A program made the position numbers and the translations under genes. A stretch of DNA of 64,000 bases from Bailinhaonella thermotolerans (GTDB taxonomy: Bacteria; Actinomycetota; Actinomycetes; Streptosporangiales; Streptosporangiaceae). This document shows positions 33,984-42,923 of the stretch, one piece after another. The stretch is taken from contig NZ_QZEY01000009.1 in the NCBI RefSeq assembly GCF_003594875.1, positions 124,001 to 188,000 on the forward strand, given 5' to 3'. Position 1 is the stretch's first letter. Each line of letters begins with the position of its first letter. Under the pieces are notes generated by a model that was not told the DNA's origin, searched no databases, and worked only from the letters and a program-made list of their open reading frames with translations.

Positions 33984-35612
33984 TCAGCCCATGTGGGGGT
34001 AGCGGTAGTCCGTGGGGGCGGCGAAGGTCTCCTTGATCGTGCGGACGTTGGTCCAGCGGATCAGGTTGAAGATCGAGCCCGCCTTGTCGTTGGTGCCCGA
34101 GGCGCGGGCCCCGCCGAAGGGCTGCTGGCCCACGACGGCGCCGGTGGGCTTGTCGTTGATGTACAGGTTGCCCGCGGCGAAGCGGAGGACGCCGGCGGCC
34201 TCGGCGATGGCCTGGCGGTCGCGGGCGATGATCGAGCCGGTCAGGGCGAAGGGGGCGTGGCTCTCCATCTGGCGCAGCATGTCGTCGTAGGCGGCGTCCT
34301 CGTAGACGTGCACCGCCATGATCGGGCCGAAGTACTCCTTGGCGAACAGCTCGTCGTAGGGGTCGGCGACCTCCAGGACCGTGGGCTCGATGAACCACCC
34401 GACGCTGCCGTCGCAGCCGCCGCCGGTCAGGACGCGGATGCTCTCCACCGCGCGGGCCCGCTCCAGGACCTCGCGGTGCCGGCCGAACGCCCGCTCGTCG
34501 ATCACCGCGCCCATGAACATGGACAGGTCGGCGGTCACGTCGCCCATCGGGATCGACTCGACCTCCTCGCAGAAGTCGTCGCGCATCCCCTCCCAGAGGC
34601 TGCGCGGGACGTACGCCCGGGAGGCGGCCGAGCACTTCTGGCCCTGGTACTCGAAGGCGCCCCGGATCATGGCGGTGGCCAGCACCGACGGGTCGGCGGA
34701 GGGGTGGGCGACGATGAAGTCCTTGCCGCCCGTCTCGCCGACGAGGCGCGGGTACGACTGGTAGCGGCCGATGTTCTCGCCGACCGCCTTCCAGAGCATC
34801 TGGAAGGTCGCGGTGGAGCCGGTGAAGTGGATCCCGGCCAGCGCGGGGTCGGGCAGCGCCTCCTCCGACACGGCGACGCCGTCGCCGGTGACCATGTTGA
34901 TCACGCCGGGCGGCAGGCCCGCCTCCTCCAGGAGCCTCATCGTGTAGTGCGCCGCGAACTGCTGCGTCGGCGACGGCTTCCACACGACCACGTTGCCCAT
35001 GAGCGCGGGCGCGCACGGCAGGTTGGCGGCGATCGCCGTGAAGTTGAACGGCGTGATCGCGACGACGAACCCCTCCAGCGGGCGGAACTCCATGCGGTTC
35101 CACACGCCCGGGGAGGAGTCCGGCTGCTCCTCGTAGAGCTTGCGGGCGTACGCGACGTTGTACCGCAGGAAGTCGATCAGCTCGCAGGCCGAGTCGATCT
35201 CCGCCTGGTACACCGACTTGGACTGGCCCAGCATCGTCGCCGCGTTCAGGGTCTGCCGCCACGGCCCGGCCAGCAGCTCCGCCGCCCGCAGGAAGATCGC
35301 CGCGCGGTCGTCGAAGGACATCGCGTGCCAGGCGGGGGCCGCCTCCAGCGCCGCCGAGATCGCCGCGCGCACGTCGGACGGCGCGGCGTTGCGTCCCTGG
35401 CCCAGCACGTGCCGGAAGTTGTGCGGCGAGACCACGTCGAACGGCTCCCCGCCGCTCTCGCGCCACACCCCGCCGATGTACTGGTTCAGGGCGGGCTGCT
35501 CCTGCCCCAGCTCCTTGATCCTGGCTTCCAGCGCGGCGCGCTCGGGACTGCCCGGCGCGTAGTTCTTGACCGGCTCGTTCTTCGGCACCGGCACGTTGGT
35601 CACGGCGTCCAT
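33984..35612 (-). CDS. pruA: L-glutamate gamma-semialdehyde dehydrogenase (1-pyrroline-5-carboxylate dehydrogenase)
   Basis: 542 residues, typical for the single-domain enzyme. Catalytic Glu293 (GETGGKD) and Cys327 (YQGQKCSAASR) are present, with the NAD-binding region VITPFNFTAI and WKPSPTQ. It oxidises glutamate semialdehyde from proline or ornithine to glutamate, which the NAD-GDH encoded nearby could deaminate. The ATG at 35612 is chosen over a much longer frame because the family starts MDAVTNVPVP; GGGGAG lies 10 nt upstream. No proline dehydrogenase gene is in the window. Confidence 0.96.
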   Translation of the reverse strand: MDAVTNVPVPKNEPVKNYAPGSPERAALEARIKELGQEQPALNQYIGGVWRESGGEPFDVVSPHNFRHVLGQGRNAAPSDVRAAISAALEAAPAWHAMSFDDRAAIFLRAAELLAGPWRQTLNAATMLGQSKSVYQAEIDSACELIDFLRYNVAYARKLYEEQPDSSPGVWNRMEFRPLEGFVVAITPFNFTAIAANLPCAPALMGNVVVWKPSPTQQFAAHYTMRLLEEAGLPPGVINMVTGDGVAVSEEALPDPALAGIHFTGSTATFQMLWKAVGENIGRYQSYPRLVGETGGKDFIVAHPSADPSVLATAMIRGAFEYQGQKCSAASRAYVPRSLWEGMRDDFCEEVESIPMGDVTADLSMFMGAVIDERAFGRHREVLERARAVESIRVLTGGGCDGSVGWFIEPTVLEVADPYDELFAKEYFGPIMAVHVYEDAAYDDMLRQMESHAPFALTGSIIARDRQAIAEAAGVLRFAAGNLYINDKPTGAVVGQQPFGGARASGTNDKAGSIFNLIRWTNVRTIKETFAAPTDYRYPHMG

Positions 35613-35962
35613 ATGGCTTCGCTCCCCGGCGGTACGACGTCGTTGTCGCCTACGCGTGGATCGTCCCCTTACGACCCCTGCCGAAAACCCCTCGGGGCAC
35701 ATCGCCGGAAAGACGTTTCCGCAGGTGATCGTGTCGCCGTCCGCCCAAGTCACGGTCCTGGACAAGACGCCGTACGGCTTCCGCCCGGTGCGCGCGAGGA
35801 CTCCGCGCGACCCCGGCGGGGCGGGCGGAGTCGCGGTGCGGCATCGGGCGGGGCGGGCGTGGTCGCCGTACGGCCTGGGCGGGCGGGGGCGATCGCCGTA
35901 CGGCTCACGGTGAGGCGGGTGTGGCCGCCGCGGGGCCCCCGAGCGGGAGCCGTACGGACGGG
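35613..35962. other. intergenic region with CCGTACGG palindromes
   Basis: No gene supported. Several GCCGTACGGC-like words occur from about 35770 to 35955. The pruA promoter should lie here, but no clear boxes were seen. Confidence 0.5.
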
Positions 35963-36598
35963 TCAGGCGAGGTCGAGGGCCTCGGCGAGGGAGTCGACCA
36001 CGGGGAAGCCGGTGGCCTCCAGGTCGCGGCGGGTGGTCATGCCGCCGGTGTAGAGGATCGCGCGGGCGCCCACGTGGACGGCGGCGTCGGCGTCGTCCAC
36101 GCTGTCGCCGATCACGGTGACCGTCGCCGGGTCCACGCCGAGGGCCTGGACGTGCGCGGCCATGTACCGCGCCTTGTGGCCGCCGCTCTCCGCCTCGCGC
36201 AGGCCGTCCACCCGCCGGAAGTGCGGCGCGATGCCGAACTCGGCCACCGCGGGCACGAGCCGCTCGTGCCGCCACATCGACAGCAGCGACTGGCTGCCGC
36301 CCGTCTCGTCCCAGCGCTTCAGGCCCTCGCGCACGCCCTCGGCCAGGTCGCACGTCAGCATCAGGCGGTGGTAGTTGTCGTGGAAGGAGCGGTCCAGGGC
36401 CTCCCACTCGCCCTCGGCGAGCGCGCGGCCGAGCAGCCTCTCGTAGCAGGCCCAGATGGGGCGCGAGTAGACGGCGCGGAAGCCGGCGGCGTCCATCGGG
36501 CTCAGGCCGTACGGCCGGAAGACCTCGTTGGTGGCGTCCACGACCGCGTCGATGTCGTGGAAGAGCGTCCCGTTCCAGTCCCAGACAATGTGTTTCAT
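35963..36598 (-). CDS. HAD family phosphatase
   Basis: 211 residues. Motif I WDWNGTL (the DxNGT variant common in phosphoglycolate-phosphatase-like enzymes), a helical cap, motif II-like LLSMW, Lys in GGHKARY, and motif [12 protein letters not shown]. The nucleophilic Asp is intact. The substrate is unknown. It follows the DUF6912 gene by 19 nt, so the two may be co-transcribed. Confidence 0.87.
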   Translation of the reverse strand: MKHIVWDWNGTLFHDIDAVVDATNEVFRPYGLSPMDAAGFRAVYSRPIWACYERLLGRALAEGEWEALDRSFHDNYHRLMLTCDLAEGVREGLKRWDETGGSQSLLSMWRHERLVPAVAEFGIAPHFRRVDGLREAESGGHKARYMAAHVQALGVDPATVTVIGDSVDDADAAVHVGARAILYTGGMTTRRDLEATGFPVVDSLAEALDLA

Positions 36599-36617
36599 AT
36601 CAGGGCCAAGGGTACGG

Positions 36618-37142
36618 CTAGCCCTTGTCTTCCCGCCAACGGACGAGATCCGGCAACTCCTGCGTCGCGTACCACATGAGTTCGTGGGCCTCCGCGCCGT
36701 CCACCACGAAGAGGGCGTCGTCGTCGCCCCCGTCGGCCGCCGGGAGCGCGTCGATCGCGGCCATCACGTCGTCCTCGGCCGCGGGATCGTCCACGTGCGC
36801 CGAGACGATCTTGCTCAGCGGCACCGGCTCCGCGAGCCGCACCCAGGAACGTTCCTCCAGGTCCACCCCGGCCTTGACCCGGGCGTCGGGCACCTCGGCG
36901 GCGAGCACGACGCGGCGCGGGGGCACGTCCACCCCGTCGGCCAGGTCCGCGGCGAGCATGCGCAGCGACGACCTGGCCGCCTCGGTCAGGGCGACGTACT
37001 CCAGCTCCTCGGTGTCCCCCGAGACGTACCACTCGATCAGGGCCGGCGTCACCGCGTGACCGGCCAGCGGCGCCGGGCCCAGCTCGCCGTCGGCCAGGAC
37101 GCGGCCCAGGGCGGCGAGGGTGCTCGGCAGATAGACGCGCAT
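36618..37142 (-). CDS. DUF6912-like conserved protein
   Basis: 174 residues starting [22 protein letters not shown], the pattern of an actinobacterial family I recall as DUF6912. Mostly alpha/beta, acidic, soluble, without membrane segments or catalytic motifs. The ATG at 37142 follows GAGGA by about 7 nt; the longer frame upstream is unlikely to be coding. Function not known. Confidence 0.75.
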   Translation of the reverse strand: MRVYLPSTLAALGRVLADGELGPAPLAGHAVTPALIEWYVSGDTEELEYVALTEAARSSLRMLAADLADGVDVPPRRVVLAAEVPDARVKAGVDLEERSWVRLAEPVPLSKIVSAHVDDPAAEDDVMAAIDALPAADGGDDDALFVVDGAEAHELMWYATQELPDLVRWREDKG

Positions 37143-37499
37143 GCGTTCCTCGATCTCGAAAGCGGGTGGCGAAACACTCAGAGTGTGCCAGGCCCGCCGG
37201 GGCAGGTGTGGGACGCCTGCCACGCACGCCCCCTTCGCGCCCGAACCCGGCTTATGCCGCGAACACGCGTCCCACAAGAACCTTTCGTCCCTCTCGTACG
37301 TCACAGAGAGACAGGAGCGCGGGTTCGTACGGCGCGCGCGGGGGCGGGGCCGTACGGCTCCGGCGCGAGCCGTACGACCGAGGGGGCGGCTCGCGCCGGG
37401 GCCCGCGCGGACCGAAGCCGGCGCGGACCGAAGCCGGCACGGACCGAAGCCGGCACGGACCGAAGCCGGGGACACGGGGCAACGGGGCACGCCGGAGGG
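37143..37499. other. intergenic region containing a 16-bp tandem array
   Basis: No gene supported. Positions 37325-37400 hold several CCGTACGG or GAGCCGTACG words and 37408-37469 an exact tandem array (separate entry). Confidence 0.5.
37408..37469. repeat. tandem array, four units of exactly 16 bp
   Basis: CGGACCGAAGCCGG begins at 37408, 37424, 37440 and 37456. Units differ only at one spacer base. A 16-bp period is not a multiple of three, so it is not coding. Confidence 0.75.
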
Positions 37500-38204
37500 T
37501 CAGGCCGTGCGGGGGAACTCCAGGCCGGTGAGGCGTTCCAGCTCGGCGAGCGTGGCCTCCGGGGACGTGTGGTGGATGCCGATCATGCCGAGGGCCTCGG
37601 CGGCGGCGATGTTGGCCTCGATGTCGTCGATGAAGACGCATTCGCGCGGGTCGAGGCCGGCCAGGTCCAGGGTGTGACGGAAGATGCGCTCCTCGGGCTT
37701 GCGCATGCCCACCTCGCCGCTGATCACCACGTGGTCGAAGGTCTCCGCGAAGCGCTCGCGCGGGTAGTCGTTGCCCCAGGAGTTCGACAGCAGGACGGTG
37801 ACCAGGCCGTTCGCGCGGGCGGTGCGGAGCATGGCGTACATGGGCTCCACCGGCTCGAACCCGGCGAACATCCGGCTCAGCAGCCCCTCCGCCCGGGGGC
37901 GCCCGCCGTCCTCCGTGCGCAGCCGGGAGGCGAGCTCGCGCTCGAACTCGGCCGTGTCCACCTCGCCGCGTTCCAGGGCGTGGACCGGGTTGGCGTCCTG
38001 CCCCACCGCCTCGATCGCCACGGCCGCGGTGCCGCCCTCGCCGCCGCCGTACGCGCCGCGCACCATCTCGCGCATGACCTCGCGGTAGTGCAGGCCGTCG
38101 ATCCGGTCCGCCTCGATCCACTTGATGATCGCGCTCAACATGTCGGTCGTGAGGACGCCGCCCCAGTCGATGACGACACCCTTGATAGAACCCGTTTCTG
38201 TCAC
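37500..38204 (-). CDS. HAD family hydrolase
   Basis: 234 residues with motif I DWGGVLT, motif II LLSNSWG, Lys in [11 protein letters not shown] and motif [12 protein letters not shown]. The DxGGVL form is typical of the phosphatase domain related to the epoxide hydrolase N-terminus. The substrate is unknown. It is divergent from the acyl-CoA dehydrogenase gene across a strong palindrome, suggesting joint control. Confidence 0.88.
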   Translation of the reverse strand: MTETGSIKGVVIDWGGVLTTDMLSAIIKWIEADRIDGLHYREVMREMVRGAYGGGEGGTAAVAIEAVGQDANPVHALERGEVDTAEFERELASRLRTEDGGRPRAEGLLSRMFAGFEPVEPMYAMLRTARANGLVTVLLSNSWGNDYPRERFAETFDHVVISGEVGMRKPEERIFRHTLDLAGLDPRECVFIDDIEANIAAAEALGMIGIHHTSPEATLAELERLTGLEFPRTA

Positions 38205-38247
38205 GCCCTCCAGCCTAGGGGCCGCAGGACCGGGCGACCCCTCTCGG

Positions 38248-38267
38248 TGAAACTGAATTCAGATTCA
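38248..38267. promoter_or_regulatory. 20-bp palindromic operator between divergent HAD and acyl-CoA dehydrogenase genes
   Basis: The centre CTGAATTCAG is a perfect 10-bp palindrome and the arms TGAA and TTCA extend it to 20 bp with one mismatched pair. It is strikingly AT-rich for this genome and lies between starts at 38204 and 38313. It has the shape of a TetR- or GntR-type operator. Confidence 0.6.
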
Positions 38268-38312
38268 ATTCGCCTCTGTCGCAGCCGGTACGGCGGTGCC
38301 AGACTGGGCGGC

Positions 38313-39512
38313 ATGGACTTCGCGCTCAGCCCCAAGGCCCAGGAGTACCTCGGCACGCTCAACGAATTCATGGACACGCACGTCTACCCGGCCGAGCCGG
38401 TGTACGCCGCGTGGCGGGCCGAGCGTGGCCCGGACGACCATGAGTGCCCGCCGATCGTCGAGGAGCTCAAGGCCGAGGCCCGGAAGCGCGGACTGTGGAA
38501 CCTGTTCCTGCCGGCCGAGTCGGGGATGTCCGTGCTGGACTACGCGACGCTGGCCGAGGTGACCGGGCGCTCCCCCAGGCTCGCCCCGGAGGCGCTGAAC
38601 TGCTCGGCCCCGGACACCGGGAACATGGAGGTCCTGCACATGTTCGGCACGCCCGAGCAGAAGGAGCGCTGGCTGCGCCCGCTGCTCGACGGCGAGATCC
38701 GGTCGGCGTTCGCCATGACGGAGCCGGCGGTGGCCTCCTCCGACGCGACCAACATCGAGACCTCCATCGTGCGGGACGGGTCCGAATACGTGATCAACGG
38801 CCGCAAGTGGTTCATCTCCGGCGCGGCCGACCCGCGCTGCGCCGTCTACATCGTCATGGGCAAGACCGACCCGGACGGCCCGCCGCACCGGCAGCAGTCC
38901 ATGATCCTCGTCCCGGCGGACACCCCCGGGGTCGAGGTCGTCCGCAGCCTCCCGGTCTTCGGCTACCAGGACCAGGAGGGGCACTGCGAGATCGTCTTCA
39001 CCGACGTGCGCGTGCCCGCCGCCAACCTGATCGCCGAGGAGGGCGACGGGTTCGCCATCGCCCAGGCCCGCCTCGGCCCCGGCCGCATCCACCACTGCAT
39101 GCGCGCCCTGGGCATGGCCGAGCGCGCCCTGGAGCTCATGTGCCGCCGCGCCGTGAGCCGGGTGGCCTTCGGCGGTCCGCTCGCCGAGCAGGGCGTGGTC
39201 CAGCAGCAGATCGCCGAATCCCGCCTGGCGATCGAGCAGGCCCGCCTCCTCACCCTCAAGGCCGCCTGGCTGATCGACACCGTCGGCGTGAAGCGCGCGG
39301 CGATCGAGATCAGCGCCATCAAGGTCATCGCCCCCCGCGTCGCCTGCGAGGTCATCGACCGCGCCATCCAGGTCCACGGCGGCATGGGCGTCAGCGACGA
39401 CACCCCCCTGGCCTCCTTCTACGCCCACGCCCGGGCCATGCGCATCTTCGACGGCCCCGACGAGGTCCACCTCCGCTCCGTGGCCCGCCGAGAGCTCAAA
39501 CGCCACCTCTGA
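38313..39512 (+). CDS. acyl-CoA dehydrogenase family protein
   Basis: 399 residues with the three-domain fold: helical N-terminus, a beta domain with [19 protein letters not shown] and [11 protein letters not shown], and a C-terminal domain with [19 protein letters not shown] and [14 protein letters not shown]. Similar to the ACAD10/11-like or long-chain branch; substrate not deducible. The ATG at 38313 is the family start. The ribosome-binding site is weak. It is divergent from a HAD gene across an AT-rich palindrome that probably binds its regulator. Confidence 0.93.
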   Translation: MDFALSPKAQEYLGTLNEFMDTHVYPAEPVYAAWRAERGPDDHECPPIVEELKAEARKRGLWNLFLPAESGMSVLDYATLAEVTGRSPRLAPEALNCSAPDTGNMEVLHMFGTPEQKERWLRPLLDGEIRSAFAMTEPAVASSDATNIETSIVRDGSEYVINGRKWFISGAADPRCAVYIVMGKTDPDGPPHRQQSMILVPADTPGVEVVRSLPVFGYQDQEGHCEIVFTDVRVPAANLIAEEGDGFAIAQARLGPGRIHHCMRALGMAERALELMCRRAVSRVAFGGPLAEQGVVQQQIAESRLAIEQARLLTLKAAWLIDTVGVKRAAIEISAIKVIAPRVACEVIDRAIQVHGGMGVSDDTPLASFYAHARAMRIFDGPDEVHLRSVARRELKRHL

Positions 39513-39893
39513 CGGGATCCGGGCCTCCTCGCCGATGCGTCTCGGGTCATCCCCGCCGCCCTCGTCCGCTTGCGTACGGCCGGCGCCCCGCCCAACCTTG
39601 ATCCAGCGCATCAGGCGTGGTCGGGCCGTCACCCGTCCCTCGACCGGCTCCGGCCCGGGGGCGCTCCCTCACCAGCCGGCCCCGGAGATCCGGCCCGGAC
39701 CGGTGACGCCACGCCCGGCAGGTCGCGCGAAACCGGCAGGTCGCGCGAACCGGGAGGACGCGCGGGCCGGGAGGACGCGCGAACCGGGAGGACGCGCGGG
39801 CGGGGAGGACGCGTCGGCGGGGAGGATGCGAACACCGGCGTCCGGGCGACCGGTGAGGTCGGTGAAAGCGGGCGAGACGAAGGCGAGGAGAGG
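39513..39893. other. intergenic region containing a 17-bp tandem array
   Basis: No gene supported. Open frames here come from the array at 39718-39835. The promoter of the alpha/beta hydrolase was not found. Confidence 0.5.
39718..39835. repeat. tandem array, seven units of 17 bp
   Basis: GGCAGG or GGGAGG followed by a CGCG-containing stretch recurs at about 39718, 39735, 39752, 39769, 39786, 39803 and 39820. The last five units contain GGGAGGA. The period is constant. Confidence 0.7.
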
Positions 39894-40772
39894 ATGCCGG
39901 AGCGGCGAGCCGTACGGGCGGCGCCCGAGGAGCGGGCTGAGGCACCTGGGAGGCGGGCCGCGCCGCCGGGAGCCGTCCGGGAGGTCGCCTCGGGCGGCGT
40001 GCGGCTGGTGTGCCGGGACCGGGGCGGCCGGGGACCGGGGCTGCTGATGCTGCACGGGCTCGCCGGCCACGGCGGGGAGTGGGACGACGTGGCCCGGAGC
40101 CTGGCGGACGAGCACCGGGTGGTGACGCTGGACCAGCGCGGGCACGGAGCCAGTGCCCGGCGGGCGGCGGACCGCCAGGTGGACGCCTCCCGGGCCGCCT
40201 ACACCGCGGACGTCGCGACCGTCGTGCGGGAGCTGGGGCTGGCGCCGGTCGTGCTGGTGGGGCAGTCCCTCGGCGGTCACACGGCGATGCTCGCCGCGGC
40301 GGCCCACCCGGAGCTGGTGCGGGCACTGGTCCTGGTCGAGGCCGGGCCCGGCGGCGGGCGGCCCGGACTGCCGGAGGAGATCCGTTCCTGGCTGGACTCC
40401 TGGCCGGCGCCGTTCCCGTCTCCCGAGGCGGCGGCGGAGTTCTTCGGCGGGGGTCCGGCGGGCCGGGGCTGGGCCGACGGGCTGGAACGCCGGGACGGCG
40501 GGTGGCGGCCCCGGTTCGACCCGGCGTTCATGGTCGCGTCCGTGGAGGAGGTCTCACGGCGGACTTACTGGGACGAATGGGAACGCGTCTCCTGTCCCGT
40601 GCTCGTGATCCTCGCGGAGTCCGGGATCGTCGGCCCCGAGGAGTCCCGAAAGATGCGGCGGCGCGCCCCCGGCGCCAGGTTCGTGGTCATCCCGGACGCG
40701 GGCCACGACGTCCACCTGGAAGAACCCGGGCGAGTGGCCGCCGCCGTCCGCGACTTCCTCACCACCTGCTGA
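39894..40772 (+). CDS. alpha/beta-fold hydrolase
   Basis: 292 residues. HGLAGHGGEWDDVA gives the oxyanion region, GQSLGGH the nucleophile elbow with Ser, and DAGHDVHLEEP the catalytic His; an Asp in ILAESGIV or nearby completes the triad less clearly. Substrate unknown (ester, lactone or haloalkane type). The ATG at 39894 follows GAGGAGAGG. It lies directly after a 17-bp tandem array and ends before a strong terminator. Confidence 0.87.
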   Translation: MPERRAVRAAPEERAEAPGRRAAPPGAVREVASGGVRLVCRDRGGRGPGLLMLHGLAGHGGEWDDVARSLADEHRVVTLDQRGHGASARRAADRQVDASRAAYTADVATVVRELGLAPVVLVGQSLGGHTAMLAAAAHPELVRALVLVEAGPGGGRPGLPEEIRSWLDSWPAPFPSPEAAAEFFGGGPAGRGWADGLERRDGGWRPRFDPAFMVASVEEVSRRTYWDEWERVSCPVLVILAESGIVGPEESRKMRRRAPGARFVVIPDAGHDVHLEEPGRVAAAVRDFLTTC

Positions 40773-40845
40773 CGCACGCCCGCCTCAGGCGTGCCGTACG
40801 GGCCGCGGTAGGGGCCGCGGCCGGCGAGGCTCGTGTCCGGGGAGG

Positions 40846-40903
40846 CCCCGGGCGAGAGGACGCCCGGCGGCGGCGGGTGCCGACGCCGGGCGTCCGCCCG
40901 GGG
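40846..40903. terminator. bidirectional terminator
   Basis: Inner 11-bp perfect stem GGACGCCCGGC / GCCGGGCGTCC and outer arms CCCCGGGCG / CGCCCGGGG form one long hairpin between convergent genes. The rest of 40773-41200 shows no gene. Confidence 0.8.
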
Positions 40904-41200
40904 AGAGTCGGGGGGTGATCGCGGTCGGCCCCGTCGCGATCAGCCCCGCCGGCCGGTCGAACCCCCGTGGGGCGATGCGATCGCCCGCCCGGCCCTCCGG
41001 TTCTCCGCGGAGTACCATCAGCATCCGCGCGGACGGCGCGGAGCGCACGGTGATTCAGGCGTCGCCGAAACACCGAGGGCCGGGGCCTCCCGTCCGGGCA
41101 AGGGGCGCGGCTTCGTCCTGGCCCGCGACGCCGCCGTCCCCTTTTTCTTCACCTGAGAAGGCGGCCAGGGGCCGGGCGCGACTTCCGGCGGCTCAGCCCC

Positions 41201-41398
41201 TCAGCCCCGCTTGACGTCCAGCAGGAACCGGGCCCACTCCTCACGCCCGAAGGCGAGCGCGCCGCCCTCGGGGTCCTTGCTGTCCCGTACGGCGACGCGC
41301 CCGCCACCCGCCCGCGCCACCTCCACGCAGTTGTCGCCTTCCGCGCTGCTGTACGAACTCTTCCGCCAGGCCATCGGGAACTCGGACATGCTCATCAC
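41201..41398 (-). CDS. DUF397 domain protein
   Basis: 65 residues with the DUF397 signature WRKSSYSSAEGDNCVEVA, then VAVRDSKDPEGGALAF and EEWARFLLDVK. These small proteins are encoded next to XRE/DUF5753 regulators in streptomycetes and relatives (WhiJ-type systems) and are thought to modulate them. The GTG at 41398 overlaps the stop of the XRE gene; ATG 41395 or 41389 are alternatives. Confidence 0.9.
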   Translation of the reverse strand: MMSMSEFPMAWRKSSYSSAEGDNCVEVARAGGGRVAVRDSKDPEGGALAFGREEWARFLLDVKRG

Positions 41399-42243
41399 CC
41401 TTCCTCGATCCGTCTCAGCAGACCGGTCAGGTACTCGACGGACGCCTCCACGCTGAGCGCCGCCGCGCGCACGTGGTCGTATCGGAGCGCGTAGCGCTGG
41501 AGGTCCTCCACCTCCTCGAAGTACAGATCGGTAGAGACGGTCTCTATGTAGACAATGCTCGGGTCCGCGGGAAAATCAAGGATCAGCATGCCGCCCGTCA
41601 TGCTCGAGTGGGCTCCGGCCGCGTCGGTCAGCACCTGGACATCGATGTTGGGGCGCTCGCTCATCGCGATGAGGTGCTGGAGCTGACCACGCATCACCTC
41701 GGGCCCGCCGACGCTCTTACGGAGTGCGGCCTCGTCGACGATCGCCCAGTAGGCCGGGGGATCGGGCCGATCGAGAAGCCTCTGCCTGACCATCCTCGCG
41801 GCGACCCGCCGATCCACCTCGGACTCCGGTATCACCCGGCCGCCCCGGATGATGGCGGCGGCGTACTCGGGGGTCTGGAGGAGGCCGGGGACGAGGAGCG
41901 CCTCGTAGGTGCGGATCGCGCTCGCCTCGGCCTCGAACTCGGGGAGGGAGCCGCGGAACACGTCCCGGTAGTCCGCCCACCAGCCCCGGTCGCGGGCCTG
42001 CCTGGCCAGGGTCTCCAGCGCCGTCCGCGTCTTCTCGTCGGTGACTCCGTAGACGTTCAGCAGGTCGGTGACGTCGCGCACGCTCGGCCGCCGCCACTCG
42101 TTGCGCTCCATGCGCGTGAGCTTGCCCGCGCTCCAGTCGAGCCGCCGCGACACCTCGTCGGCGGTCATCCCCGACTCCTGGCGCAGACGGCGCAGCTCCG
42201 AGGAAAGACGGCGGCGGCGAATCGTCGGACTATGGAGATCCAC
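41395..42243 (-). CDS. XRE-family HTH regulator with DUF5753
   Basis: 282 residues. The N-terminal HTH (about 10-70) reads LRRLRQESGMTADEVSRRLDWSAGKLTRMER; the remainder is DUF5753, with GLLQTPEYA and VLTDAAGAHSSMTGGMLILDFP. This is the WhiJ-like regulator type of morphologically complex actinobacteria. It is coupled to the DUF397 gene and divergent from an HATPase gene, a frequent trio. An AT-rich inverted repeat lies in the shared promoter region. Confidence 0.93.
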   Translation of the reverse strand: MDLHSPTIRRRRLSSELRRLRQESGMTADEVSRRLDWSAGKLTRMERNEWRRPSVRDVTDLLNVYGVTDEKTRTALETLARQARDRGWWADYRDVFRGSLPEFEAEASAIRTYEALLVPGLLQTPEYAAAIIRGGRVIPESEVDRRVAARMVRQRLLDRPDPPAYWAIVDEAALRKSVGGPEVMRGQLQHLIAMSERPNIDVQVLTDAAGAHSSMTGGMLILDFPADPSIVYIETVSTDLYFEEVEDLQRYALRYDHVRAAALSVEASVEYLTGLLRRIEEG

Positions 42244-42300
42244 TAATTCTCCCGTGAATCGGACGAACTTCCCGAAGACGCGAATTCAAAGATTGCTGGA

Positions 42301-42319
42301 CAATACGATTTTAGTATTG
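42301..42319. promoter_or_regulatory. inverted repeat in the divergent XRE/HATPase promoter
   Basis: CAATAC and GTATTG flank a 7-nt AT-rich spacer. It is the most AT-rich spot of the neighbourhood and lies midway between the two divergent starts, so it is a good candidate binding site for the XRE protein. Confidence 0.5.
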
Positions 42320-42384
42320 CGAGATTGATAATCAAAGAACAAGCTTGGGGGTGCACCGAGTCGGACCGTGGACCGGAGTACGCC

Positions 42385-42798
42385 ATGACGCAGAACGCTA
42401 CCGAAGCCCGGCGCGAAGTATCGGCCAGATCGTGGGTCCTGGTTCTCCCGGGCGAGATCGCCGAGGTGGCGAGGGCCCGGGAATTCGCCCGCCGCGCCCC
42501 CGCGCTGGACGACGACGAGGCGGAGACGGTCGCATTACTTGTGTCCGAATTGGTGACGAATTCCATAGAACATTCGCGTTCGGGGTCACCCGGAGGGCGC
42601 GTCGTCGTGGTGGCCCTGGCCCTCGCCCCGGGACTGCGCGTCGAAGTCCACGACGAAGGCGGCGAGGGCCTTCCCGCGTTGTCCGCCGCCGACGACCTGG
42701 CCACCTCGGGACGCGGATTGCAGCTCGTCGACGCCCTGTCCAGGTCCTGGGGGTTCTCCGCCTCGGAAACCGGCACGACCACCTGGTTCGCCCTGTGA
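42385..42798 (+). CDS. ATP-binding (HATPase, RsbW-like) regulatory protein
   Basis: 137 residues of the GHKL fold: N box SELVTNSIEHS (54-64, Asn59), HDEGG (89-93) and the lid SGRGLQLV (108-115). Such stand-alone proteins accompany XRE/DUF397 pairs in actinobacteria and may act as anti-sigma kinases. The ATG at 42385 is preferred over an upstream TTG because GGAG lies 8 nt before it. Confidence 0.87.
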   Translation: MTQNATEARREVSARSWVLVLPGEIAEVARAREFARRAPALDDDEAETVALLVSELVTNSIEHSRSGSPGGRVVVVALALAPGLRVEVHDEGGEGLPALSAADDLATSGRGLQLVDALSRSWGFSASETGTTTWFAL

Positions 42799-42923
42799 CC
42801 ACCCCACGCCCGGCCCCGCCACTCCCCCACCCCCCGCCCAGCGCGAGCCGTACGGCAGGCGCCGTGCGCGATGGCGGCGCCGACCGTAGGGCCGGGCGGA
42901 GGACGCGCGGCGGGCGGCGCGGG

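Noticed and set aside
39570-39893. N-terminal extension of the alpha/beta hydrolase
   Set aside because: The extra codons run through a 17-bp tandem array; GAGGAGAGG and the ATG at 39894 mark the start.
40833-41156. Small plus-strand gene between the alpha/beta hydrolase and DUF397 genes
   Set aside because: It overlaps a long terminator hairpin, lacks a ribosome-binding site and has repeat-like Arg/Gly/Pro composition.
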